This document shows, piece after piece, positions 14,301-21,420 of a stretch of DNA of 64,000 nt; within the stretch, counting starts at the first letter, position 1, and every line of letters starts with the position of its first letter. The stretch is from contig CM034389.1 of NCBI GenBank assembly GCA_019925095.2, positions 17,347,435-17,411,434 of the forward strand. The letters run 5' to 3'. Made by a program: the position numbers and the translations under genes. The stretch comes from Dendrolimus kikuchii (Eukaryota; Arthropoda; Insecta; Lepidoptera; Lasiocampidae). Under the pieces are notes generated by a model that saw only the letters and a list, made by a program, of their open reading frames with translations, made no database searches and had not been told where the DNA came from.

Positions 14301-17300
14301 TGCAAACTTCGCAAATAACACCATAGAGCATTGTACGTATTTAACATTTACAAACGCGCAGTCTTGAAGAGGATATTACACCGTCCGTGTAAAGTTAACG
14401 ATATTGACTGGCAATTGCACCAATTGTTGTGAGAAATATTGTTAAGCTACAAAGTAATGTATTGTATCACGTGTATTCAATAACATAACATTTTATTATG
14501 ATTTCCCTTTTAACCCTAAATTTACATAGACGCCTATAAGAGAGAAAACATAAACAATGAACAGTAAAGTGGACCAAAATAAACAAATGTTTGAAACTTT
14601 TTTATTAGGATTCAAATATCTATATAAAAATTGTGCATTGGAGATTTTATAATCTGTAGCATAATTAATTAAACATTGCAAGGCAGAGATGCGAAATTTC
14701 AGAAAAAAAAATTTAAAAGCTAATATATATAAATCAACGGAAAAGTGGAAAAACGAATGGCAACGGCAAGTGTCAAAACGAATCGCAGCAAAATTTTAAG
14801 TTGAAATTTTACGGACAGTTCTTCAAACTGGACAAGTACATTAACAATCTGCCCGTAAAACTTCAAGTTAAAATTTTGCTGCGAATTGTTTTGATACTTG
14901 TCCGTTGCCATTCGTTTTTCATTTGTCCGTTGCGATTCGTTTTTCCACTTGTCCGTTGAAGTTTCACTTCTACTATGTGTCCCAGCACACATTTCGATTT
15001 TTCACAGGCTTACTGCAAATTATGATTTGTTAGGTTAGGTACATTTTAATGAATGCATTTTTGATTTAAACATATTTTATTTCATCAAACAAAAAAAACT
15101 AAACTCGATCCGGAACCAAAAAACGCATCCATAGTATACTCTAAAATTATGCCGGCTCTCATCACGTCTAGTCTAAATTTATGCCGCTCCTTCACGCGGC
15201 CGTAACGCTTTTTTGTGACAGAAAAATCCTACGACCCCCCGTTTATATAGAAGTTTCACTTCAAAATTTATGGGATATAAATATATATTTTGAAAAAACA
15301 TTATCTCACCGTCCAAAAGCGTCGAAAGTGTATGGCAAGGGGATGTCATCGTAAGGTTCGTCAGATGCCGACTGCGCTTCCCGCGGCAACAATGCCGGCA
15401 GGTAGACAACCTGCACGTCCCCCGAGGATCCTGAGCCCCGGCCCTCTACTCCCGTCCACCACCCATGCAGAGGAAATAGATCCTGTCGCACATAATTTGG
15501 AGCAGATAAAATTATCCATATAGTTCCCGGCACATCTTGAGCAGTAGGCGCAATAGAATAAATCTTTTTACGCATTGAGCGTAGCCAATGTGATGTTATT
15601 TATCGATATATCGAGGCCAAGGTGACAGCTTAAAATTCGTGCCGGGAACTATACTAATATGCAAATGTGAAATTTGTTTGTTACGCTTTGACGCTTTAAC
15701 TGCTCAAAAAGAAAGAAGAAGAATGAGGACAAAGTATCTTACAAAAAGTGATTTCTCACGAGGGCTACAAAAATGGCTTTTAGACGGTGACTATACAAAC
15801 AGTTGTAGTATAGTTATTTAATTGTAACTGATTGACCAAATCTACATTAACACGAGTGAAGTCGCGAGTACAGATAAATTAGCTTTGAGACGTTTTTGCG
15901 TTTGTAGTAGGGTACTGTCAGCACATAAATAAATAAATGAATACTTTTTATATATTTTTATAGGCAAGCACTTAATATGAAACTAATAATATTAAAATAA
16001 TAAATATTAATACTACACAAAAAATTTAATATTAAATTTCAAGGAAATTTAATTACAAGTTTAGAAGTCCTGTAAATATATAAATACTACTACAAACGCA
16101 AAAACGTCTCTCGTTAATTTACCTGTACAAACTAGTTATATATCGAACTATGTATAATCTATTATGGAAGAGGCTTCATTATAATGTGCCATTAGTACAA
16201 TATTCAGTATTTTTTTAAATATGCAATGAAGTAACTTCTTAGGGTTACACTCATTTTTTTCAGAAACTACTCTACAGGGATGAATTTTACAGGAAGGTGT
16301 AGTCTGTATATGATAAAATAATACTATTTTTTACGTAATCCTATAAACTTATTATCTCGGATACCTATGCTATATAATAAATTCGTTGTATCCATACGAA
16401 AATGTAATATAAACATTCTATTAGATTCTATACATCGAAAACGACATTCAAAATCGGCCTTGTAGATTTGACAAAATTAAAAAACAAACAACAAAGAGCA
16501 GTTTGAAACAGAAAACGACGTGACTATGTGGAAATATTGCCTTTTCACATATTCACGTCGTTTTCTGCCTGAAACTGCTGTGTATATATAGATAACATTA
16601 GTATCAATGTGTGTATACAACAAAGGATGTTTGGATAGCGAAAAATAAGGAGAAAAAAGCGATAATTATAGCAAAGTGGGTCAAGTGGAGGACGAGTGAC
16701 AAGGAGCGTGACATCTCGTGGGCGCTTTCACACCATTGTTCGAGGCTTGGTGCCGCAGACCGTGGCCACGCCATATTCCCACATTGCTTTTATTAATGAC
16801 TAACTCTGCCAGTCATATTGGCATCATTTCATAATCATAACGACGTGACACCAATTTATCCTCGTCCTCATTTAATTGCTTGAAATTGTATGTTTACATT
16901 AGAATATATAAAACAGTCCAAAACAGAAACAGAACGTTATATTACAAAAATAGAAGACATTTCACGCACTTTTACTCGTAAGCTATATTTCATGGAAACT
17001 ATTTTATTTAGCGGGATATAAATTGTATGGTCTTTACGTAAATAAATCCTGGATTGAAAATATCTCCATATAGTATATTAAACAAGACAAAAGAAGCGGA
17101 GCGGAGAAAAATATTGGAGATGTCCAAAGTGTAGGTATATTAGTATGGATGGATTATTGTACATCATAATATAATATAAGCATATTCATTATTATGCCCA
17201 TTGTACTTTTAGTTCTTAAGTTTTTATTTATAAAATTCACTTATATGGTGTAAGATACATTAAGTATATTGTATTTTATACGTCTTGGCTATTAAAAATA

Positions 17301-19286
17301 GTTACGAGATCATGAACTTGACGTATACTTAAATAGATATATGAATTTAATTATGTGTAGACACGAAAATAAACATAATAGAAAATAAGCAAATATTATA
17401 CAAATCAAGTAGAACAAGAGACTACAAACTAGTATGTAGGTAACTACGCCTAAGGCTGACGACGGATGACCTCCATACATAATGTTCAAAGACGAGGTTA
17501 ATTTATTGCTGTTTTCATATTTTTTAAAACTACATACAAATGGATGATTGATTATACGAAAAATCAGCACTCAGCTAATGTAAATAGTGTGTTTGGTTAG
17601 ACGAGTGATTGTTTATTCAGATATGAGACATCGATTATGGTCCGCATCGTAGTTCACGGATTCAGGCAGTCAGTAGCACTGATAAAGTGAAACCGAAATC
17701 AACACCACGTGAGTCACCGTAGGTCCGACATTAGTGAATGTGAGTGAAGTAAAGGGGAAAGTAAAACTATTTGTTTTTCCTTTTGTTCGGCGCGTCACAG
17801 AGCGAGTTCCGTTGAATAAATGACTCTCGATCAAAGTAGTACCTTAAAGTGTAATTGCTTTAATTTTCGAACTGAAGTGGAAGTTACATTGGCATGCGGC
17901 TGATGATGAAAGTTACCGGTATTGATCGAAATTACATGGAGGCTGCGAGCACGTCGCGACGTCGCGGCCAGCACAAGCACCAGCTATGAATCACTCCAAA
18001 TCGATTGAAAGACTACGTGATGTCAAAGCTTGTGTAACTTACTACGTGATCGGGTGCGATTTACTATTATATTATGTAATGTAAATGCCAAAATAAAACA
18101 TTAAAGTGTTAACTATACAATTTTGTGAAAGTTTAAAACCAGTAATTTCGTTGAAACATGTGGTTCTGTACTACAACAATCATGCACGTGTTCTTATTAT
18201 GACATAAGTGACCTGAAATCAATGAATCGGGTAGATGCGTAGCCTACATCGTCGTCAATCAGTCTGCTTTTAAGACAAAGACCTTTATACTACCACAATC
18301 ATAATAAAAGCTTAACTGAATAGATTAAAATAAGCAGTCTTATCGCTATTAGCGATTTCTTCTAAGAAAATCAATTTCACGCGTATACATTGTTTTTCCT
18401 TAGAAGATCATTTTCCTACATTACAAACAGGATTTTTGCAATGAATTACGTTATTTAGTGATGTTTAAATGTCTTCGACAACTTAAGCCGTATCTATAGT
18501 TAGATATTACAATACAAACTTTTTATATGAAGCATTGACACATCACATAACTTGATTAAAAATGTATCCAAAAAATTATCTTGTAAGAAAAACACGGTAT
18601 AGGTATGTATGTGAAAATATTACGAAATTATGTTAGAAATAAGGTGTTTACAAATTACATTTGCTATTAGAAGTTTTAAAAATATTATGTAAAGATATGT
18701 TCAGGTAAATTATCTTCGAGACGTTTTTGCGTTTGTAGTAGTGTCCTGTCGGCACATAAATAGGAAAATAAACTAATACTTTTATATATTTTTAAATTAT
18801 TTCATCAAAATATTTTTGTAAGCAATTTCTTAAAACTCTTTATGCTATTAGAATTGATTTACTTTCAATATTTGAAGAAGTTGGTTTTGCTATCTTATAT
18901 TTAAATATTGTCTTATAATACTGTGTAATTAAAGATTGTATAATAAAATATATTCTATTCTCGATAATCTTGTAACTGCAATATTGACAGCATAAGTATT
19001 TAAATAACAGAAAAAAACATTTTAAGGAGTTACGAAGGTCAGTTATGTAAACCTATTTTTAAAAAGTTATTGTCAAATACATAACTTTAATTAACATTCA
19101 TTTTCATGTAAATATGTTAATTGGAAAATACATGAAATTGTTTAACGAATTTGCAATGTACGAAAGCTTAGGCGGCGCCCGCCCTCGCATTATGGCAGTA
19201 GCTGTACTCACGGGGAATCGCGCAGGCGCACCGGCTCGTAGCACGAAAAGCAACGCTACAACTATAACACCCGCTGTCAGCGCCAT
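2150..19286 (-). CDS. ADAMTS-type secreted zinc metalloprotease (gene span, 3' end outside window)
   Basis: Ten exons on the minus strand join with matching phases into about 581 codons: 19286-19212, 15482-15310, 13885-13714, 12739-12416, 10477-10269, 8514-8323, 5728-5600, 5111-4997, 4454-4308 and 2357-2150. Domain order is signal peptide, prodomain with a dibasic furin-like stretch, reprolysin catalytic domain, disintegrin-like domain, ADAMTS Cys-rich region and the first thrombospondin type-1 repeat. The zinc site reads HEIGHNLGMHHD across an intron, with the Met-turn (IMSPS) about 20 residues on. ADAMTS enzymes cleave extracellular matrix proteins after secretion. The C-terminal part (spacer, further repeats, stop) lies left of the window. 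Which ADAMTS subgroup this is cannot be decided here, so no symbol is given. The first intron is the longest seen, and the introns carry many transposon remnants. Confidence 0.9.
2605..3882 (+). mobile_element. mariner element copy A (decayed)
   Basis: Terminal inverted repeats GGTTGGGGAAAAAG... and ...TTTTTCCCCGACC are flanked by TA on both sides (2603-2604, 3883-3884), giving 1278 bp, the normal mariner length. The transposase frame starts at 2784 but is broken. There is a one-base gain in an A-run near 2863-2871, a one-base loss near 2975, and stops near 3098 and 3259. The DD34D catalytic region (LDNTRPHTS ... LAPSDFHL) is still readable at 3270-3818. Confidence 0.93.
4138..4260 (-). repeat. 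short interspersed fragment shared with 12.12-12.23 kb
   Basis: The reverse complement of this stretch resembles 12120-12230: CAAATTCAAAAGTTTT, then a spacer, AGAACA-TTTTTGAA, and CATAC-TAT-GTTAAAAT. Similar sequence occurs widely in Lepidoptera as retroelement 3' ends. It lies in an ADAMTS intron, 48 bp from exon 9. Confidence 0.5.
4308..4454 (-). CDS. ADAMTS exon 9: disintegrin-like/Cys-rich region
   Basis: 49 codons in phase 0-0 starting ILLRDVDAAASPSEPAAELC. It includes LVCRSPHRAGFYYAGPALPG and ends TVCGKDL. Joined to exon 10 it gives the Cys-rich motif CGxxxWCxxGxC. The exon is GC-rich compared with its introns. The acceptor is GGTCCGCAG and the donor GTATTT. Confidence 0.9.
4997..5111 (-). 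CDS. ADAMTS exon 8: disintegrin-like domain
   Basis: The first base completes Gln (CA/A), then WATCLLDGGDDLDAPNELRH, a GGAPGTIWNAKKQCE segment and a GTAAGT donor at 4996. The Cys pattern and the GTIWNAKKQC tail match the ADAMTS disintegrin-like module, which takes part in substrate binding. It ends in phase 0. Confidence 0.93.
5600..5728 (-). CDS. ADAMTS exon 7: third zinc ligand and Met-turn
   Basis: It begins with C completing Asn, then LGMHHDGSGNTCARDGYIMSPS. This gives the extended zinc motif HExxHxxGxxHD and the Met-turn. It continues SRGTNGEASWSSCS and ends in phase 2 at a near-consensus donor, GTAAGTAT (5599-5592). Confidence 0.96.
6305..6420. repeat. GC-rich interspersed repeat fragment
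   Basis: A run rich in GGGG/CCGG (AGGGCCGGATCTAGGGGGG ... CCGGGGCCCATGCCCCAG) stands out from the AT-rich intron. It resembles a repeat I know from lepidopteran genomes. A related type is seen at 20.69-20.80 kb. The class is not determined. Confidence 0.35.
7295..7560 (-). pseudogene. non-LTR reverse-transcriptase C-terminal fragment
   Basis: On the minus strand the frame reads SAGSAAETAESLKRHKYITL, then YMFVPFAVETLGPW. This pattern (VWDATC ... SAGSAA ... ESLKRxKY ... FVPFxVETLGPW) is the recurrent C-terminal part of reverse transcriptases from lepidopteran non-LTR elements. The VWDATC part is in another frame, so there is a frameshift near 7517. It lies in the ADAMTS intron between exons 6 and 7. 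Confidence 0.65.
7600..7835. repeat. lepidopteran interspersed repeat (RTE/LINE 3'-region type)
   Basis: It contains the phrase ATCACGATGTTTTCCTTCAT, which recurs in lepidopteran genomes at the 3' side of LINE or SINE copies, next to a GC-richer block (GGGGGAACGGATAGTGCACCC). Borders are not defined. Confidence 0.45.
8323..8514 (-). CDS. ADAMTS exon 6: zinc-binding active site
   Basis: It encodes SMDGGQRNGVTMGLAPVGGVC, then a CVVAEFGV segment, then SAGFTSVYILAHEIGH. The catalytic HExxH is complete here, with Glu as the general base. The donor GTCGGT at 8322 follows the second base of the next codon (AA), so Asn and the third zinc ligand His are supplied by exon 7. The acceptor is TTCTAATTTCAG. 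Confidence 0.96.
8590..8935 (+). repeat. poly-A retroposon, same core family as 50.8 kb, opposite orientation
   Basis: The segment TATAGGCGACGGTAACTACT is the reverse complement of the core seen at 9.7, 50.9 and 63.4 kb. The copy ends in GCCTCGCAATAAAAAAAA, a poly-A tail on the plus strand. It lies in the ADAMTS intron just upstream of exon 6. Confidence 0.55.
9253..9625 (-). repeat. Helitron-like interspersed repeat, copy 1
   Basis: It contains ATGCCCGCGACTTCGTCCAC, CATCGAAATCGGCCCAGCAG and TTTTTACGTGAATC. Four more copies in the window share these blocks (26.4, 37.2, 44.7 and 56.1 kb). Read on the minus strand it begins near TCTATAATATTATAAAATTC and ends at GCGGGCATAT; other copies end in CCTAGT, hence the Helitron suggestion. 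Confidence 0.5.
9651..9897 (-). repeat. poly-A retroposon copy, truncated
   Basis: A poly-T run is followed by TTCAGCAGACAGGCAGACGG, GGAAAGCGGTTACCATCGCC and GCCGGAACACAACTCAAGG, the same family as the full copy at 50833-51155. The T-run at the start means the element lies on the minus strand with a poly-A tail. The far end is missing. Confidence 0.75.
10269..10477 (-). CDS. ADAMTS exon 5: catalytic domain, first half
   Basis: It continues the frame as VQALYQHPSLG and includes LLDSFCAYQRSLN and HWDMALLLSG, the standard ADAMTS segment before the active-site exon. The acceptor is TTCTGTTACAG and the donor GTATGT at 10268. It ends after two bases of a Gly codon, completed by the first base of the next exon to read SGLDFYS. 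Confidence 0.95.
11600..11925 (+). repeat. retroelement 3' fragment with (TAA)n tail
   Basis: A GC-richer block (GGCCGGGGCTTGTCCTTGGG, TATGGCCCGTGGTCTTCAAA) ends in ATAATAATAATT. The composition change plus a simple A/T-rich tail is typical of non-LTR 3' ends. A short (AAT)n run precedes it at about 11576-11593. Confidence 0.45.
12120..12235 (+). repeat. short interspersed fragment, partner of 4.14-4.26 kb
   Basis: It shares CAAATTCAAAAGTTTT, AGAACATTTTTTGAAAGTCA and GAGTTAAAATGTAATT with the reverse complement of 4138-4260. It is intronic. Confidence 0.5.
12416..12739 (-). CDS. ADAMTS exon 4: prodomain end, furin-like site, start of catalytic domain
   Basis: 108 codons in phase 0-0. It opens with HGLIVVENSTYEVRPLP, continuing the L-H-G-L-I motif from exon 3. 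A basic stretch (VIKRQPRSK) is a likely proprotein-convertase cleavage region. The frame then enters the catalytic domain (SYTIELALFLDEAAYK) and ends in DMLLAYING. The acceptor has a good pyrimidine tract (CTTTAATACTTTCAG) and the donor is GTAAGT at 12415. A shorter acceptor 13 bases on would drop the HGLI residues, so the longer form is preferred. Confidence 0.92.
13714..13885 (-). CDS. ADAMTS exon 3: prodomain
   Basis: 172 nt encoding NFDLQLVPNRRLLSPEF, then a CHFLHSGPG motif and SACKDHAL, matching the ADAMTS prodomain pattern in which a Cys-containing HYLH segment is followed by a Cys and L-H-G-L-I. The acceptor is TAG before 13885 and the donor GTAATT at 13713. It starts with one base completing the Arg codon of exon 2 and ends in phase 0. 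A Helitron-like element lies about 50 bp upstream in the intron. Confidence 0.88.
13933..14133 (+). mobile_element. Helitron-like non-autonomous element
   Basis: It starts A|TCTTTTTATATATAAAA and ends GGGCCCGCTAG|T, preceded by a potential 3' hairpin (GGGCAGGACATCGTCT...). Helitrons insert between A and T, begin with TC and end in CTRR. The internal text (CTGGACCGATTTTGATGATT) is a familiar lepidopteran Helitron phrase. About 201 bp, in the ADAMTS intron next to exon 3. Confidence 0.6.
14735..14957. repeat. long imperfect inverted repeat (snapback element)
   Basis: The left arm (about 14735-14815) and right arm (about 14853-14957) are reverse complements over most of their length; for instance GCAAAATTTTAAGTTGAAAT pairs with a segment in 14859-14886. 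The right arm carries one extra copy of a roughly 25-bp unit, CAACGGACAA...GAAAAACGAAT. It lies in the ADAMTS intron. No TSD was resolved. Confidence 0.7.
15310..15482 (-). CDS. ADAMTS exon 2: start of prodomain
   Basis: The reading frame ends with PYTFDAFGR, where the last Arg codon is split CG/A into exon 3, giving the ADAMTS prodomain pattern DAFGR-NFDLQLVPNRRLLSP. The donor is GTGAGA at 15309. The 3' half is solid. The acceptor is uncertain: a CAG before 15482 and a CAG before 15410 both keep phase 0 with exon 1. A 127-bp MITE lies about 40 bp upstream of the longer acceptor. Confidence 0.75.
15523..15649. mobile_element. short MITE with 11-bp terminal inverted repeats
   Basis: GTTCCCGGCAC at 15523-15533 is mirrored by GTGCCGGGAAC at 15639-15649. 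TATA flanks both sides and may be the target duplication or part of the repeat. About 127 bp. It sits within 50 bp of the ADAMTS exon 2 acceptor. Confidence 0.6.
15871..16125. mobile_element. MITE with about 40-bp TIRs and TA duplication, copy 1
   Basis: TA|CAGATAAATTA ... GAGACGTTTTTGCGTTTGTAGTAG is mirrored by CTACTACAAACGCAAAAACGTCTC ... TAATTTACCTG|TA (the core of the inner arm is 20 bases or more). TA on both sides suggests a Tc1/mariner-mobilised MITE. It is in ADAMTS intron 1. Confidence 0.75.
16130..18700. other. ADAMTS intron 1, mostly featureless
   Basis: AT-rich with no supported exon. A GC-richer patch at about 17640-17960 contains CACCAC/GTGAGT, which could be a donor of an untranslated plus-strand exon, but nothing else supports a gene. 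Confidence 0.35.
16497..16579. repeat. 34-bp stem hairpin with 15-base loop
   Basis: The left arm 16497-16530 (CAGAAAACGACGTGACTATG core) pairs with 16546-16579 (CACATATTCACGTCGTTTTC core) with about four mismatches. Size and loop resemble a precursor microRNA or a tiny MITE. Nothing in the sequence decides which. It lies in ADAMTS intron 1. Confidence 0.6.
18703..18790 (+). repeat. half copy of the 15.87-kb MITE
   Basis: CAGGTAAATTATCTTCGAGA and CGTTTTTGCGTTTGTAGTAG repeat the left arm and adjoining sequence of the element at 15871-16125 (including GGCACATAAATA). The right arm is missing. Confidence 0.65.
19212..19286 (-). CDS. ADAMTS exon 1: start codon and signal peptide
   Basis: ATG at 19286-19284 sits in a good context (GCC before ATG, G after). 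It opens 25 codons with a hydrophobic core (GVIVVALLFVL) typical of a signal peptide. The exon ends in phase 0 at a strong donor, GTGAGT (19211-19206). An upstream in-frame GTG exists, but ATG is preferred. The link to the downstream exons is inferred from strand, compatible phase and the need for a secretory leader. It is the least certain join in the gene. Confidence 0.6.
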
Positions 19287-19720
19287 GGCCGTATCACATC
19301 GCACTCGACCAAAGGCTGAATTGCTGTTTCACAATCGCGGCACGGCTTATAAACACCGATTCGGAAGTGGCATGCAGGTGATTTGAATATCGGAGCCCGA
19401 GTGATGCACCGTGACAACCGATCGACCACTGTTGCGCACGATTAGAACGCGTCGTACACTTATGAGGCGCCAGCTACCGAATAAGCAATCCGACCCCCGG
19501 AATAAAATGTACACCTTTCGCACCTCCGAGAGAAAGTTGGAGGAAAGTGCAGATTTTGACTGTCAAGACACCGCCTACACGCGTCCCCGGAGGAGCCTTG
19601 TCGCGAGTCATCCATCATTCGACCTACGGACAACCGACGGCCGCCTGCCGCCGCCGTCGCTAATCAAAACAAATAAACACAATGCTTGTATTCACTGATG
19701 ATCGCGGTCAGCGGCTCGTA
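19287..19720 (-). promoter_or_regulatory. GC-rich 5' region of the ADAMTS gene (putative 5' UTR/promoter)
   Basis: The 430 bases upstream of the signal-peptide ATG on the minus strand are clearly richer in GC and CpG (CGATCGACC, CGCGTCGTACAC, CCGCCTGCCGCCGCCGTCGC) than the flanks. Insect 5' UTRs and promoters of developmental genes often look like this. No TATA box or start site was assigned. Confidence 0.45.
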
Positions 19721-21206
19721 TTTTATATGTACATACATAGGAACATAAATAAGTTCACATATCACAACTATTTTTTTATCTATTTCTTTAGACTCGTATA
19801 ACAGCCACGAAATCATTAACATTCTTTGCCGACGCTCAAATCAACTGAGACACTTTTCATATACTTAACTACTTATGATGTAAGTAGATACAAGTAAAGG
19901 AGTCAGTCAAGTAGCGCATTCATTATATTTTAGAAGTAATAATTTATATAATTATGTTATAAAAGTTGCGTTATTTTTACGCCTGTTCTTTTATATGTAA
20001 AAATATTACAATTTATTTTGACCTTTATCCGCATCCATTCTTCTACGAACCTTATATTACCAGAAGAGTACACCCATTTATGTATAACTTCCTAAAACAA
20101 TTAACATTACAACTAGCATTAAATAAGTTAAACTTAATTTATTTAGTGCTAAAATTTTAATTTATCTTTAAATTAACAAACTTAAAGATAAATTAAGATT
20201 TTAGCATAGTGCATACGACTTACAATAGTAACTCGTTTTCTAAGCTCTCTGAGGTAGAACATCTTTTGATGAGACAAAAGGTGATACATCTTTTGTGAGT
20301 CATGATAAAGTGTGGTATGTATAGTAATTAAATTCAACTACATTTTAACACAAGTGTTATAATACAGTTCCAGGTACTTTGAATAAAATATATTGTCACA
20401 GCAATTTTAATTCGGGTGGTAGGACTTTTAAAGACTTGTCTATTAATCTAGTATGTATATTGTACCTATATTTCCTTCGTTATCCAATCTACATACAATT
20501 AATTTCCACGACTAAACTATCAAAAGCAATTATTACTAATCAGTTCCCCCGTTGAAACCTACTAGTGATTATATAAATAAAATTATTTCATAAACATTCA
20601 TTTCTTTAAATAAATGAATTGAAATTGTTTATCTTAAATTAAAGTAGATTCTTAAAAACTAGATACCTATACATAAAGAGGTTGAACAATGGACGGTCTT
20701 ATCCAATAACGTTGTTAGGGCAGAGCGTAGATAGGCAATCGCCCAGGGGCGCCAAATATAAGGGAGCGCCTGAAGGGACGACATAAGCGCCCCTCTACAC
20801 ATTTTAATTACAATAAGAATCCGGTTGGTAAAGATTCGGCTGGCTGCTACTTGGTTCTTGGAAAATGGAGAATGAAGAAGGTGGTAGAGGTAGACAGACC
20901 TAGAAGACAAATTGAGGATATTCTCATTAATAAAATAAAAGAATAGTAAATACATTGTAACCACTTTTTAGATATTTTATCCACCTGTCCCTTTGCCTAA
21001 ACGATTTGCATATCAATTTCACTGATATGAGAAAGACTTACAGCCCGCATTACGTTTATCAAAGAAGGGTGAATTATGATATGAATAAATAATGACAATA
21101 AATTCTGTTACAACGACAAGGTTAGTTTTGAAACATACGTAGGTAAGTAACACACGATTATTATCAAATGTTGATATTAGACGGATCAACCAAATTGAAT
21201 CAATCT
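19720..21206. other. intergenic, AT-rich
   Basis: No gene is supported. It holds an inverted repeat at 20148-20205 and a GC-rich repeat fragment near 20690-20800 (AGGGCAGAGCGTAGATAGGC, GGGGCGCC). The 20 bases before the copia (GATCAACCAAATTGAATCAA) recur as a reverse complement near 38.03 kb. Confidence 0.4.
20148..20205. terminator. AT-rich inverted repeat, 25-bp arms
   Basis: 20148-20172 and 20181-20205 are reverse complements with two mismatches, separated by 8 bases (core TTAATTTATCTTTAA). The schema has no hairpin type. I do not claim a terminator function; it may be a small MITE. Confidence 0.4.
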
Positions 21207-21372
21207 GGTTGGGGGCTAAGAAGTCGCGATTAATAAATCCACGAGAGGTCTACGTTGTTACGAGATATATTTTCGAGTGTTACTTCAATGGTGGCAGAAA
21301 CAACTTAAGACAGCCACGCATTCCAATATTAAATTCAAATTTACCATATACAAAAAGTTTGTATATCCATCA
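21207..21372 (-). repeat. copia 3' LTR
   Basis: By eye identical to the other LTR from 21208 on. The outer terminal base is G where the partner has T. Flanking 5-mers (AATCT left, TAAGT right of the element) do not match. Confidence 0.9.
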
Positions 21373-21420
21373 CGCCCCTATAAATTTTAATTTAATTACA
21401 TAAAATATCCAGAAGACAAA

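Noticed and set aside
16611..16796. 61-codon Lys-rich ORF
   Set aside because: No domain, splice sites or conservation signal; likely random.
17640..17960. GC-richer patch with a possible donor (CACCAC/GTGAGT)
   Set aside because: No start codon context, reading frame or matching acceptor could be linked, so it is not called as an exon.
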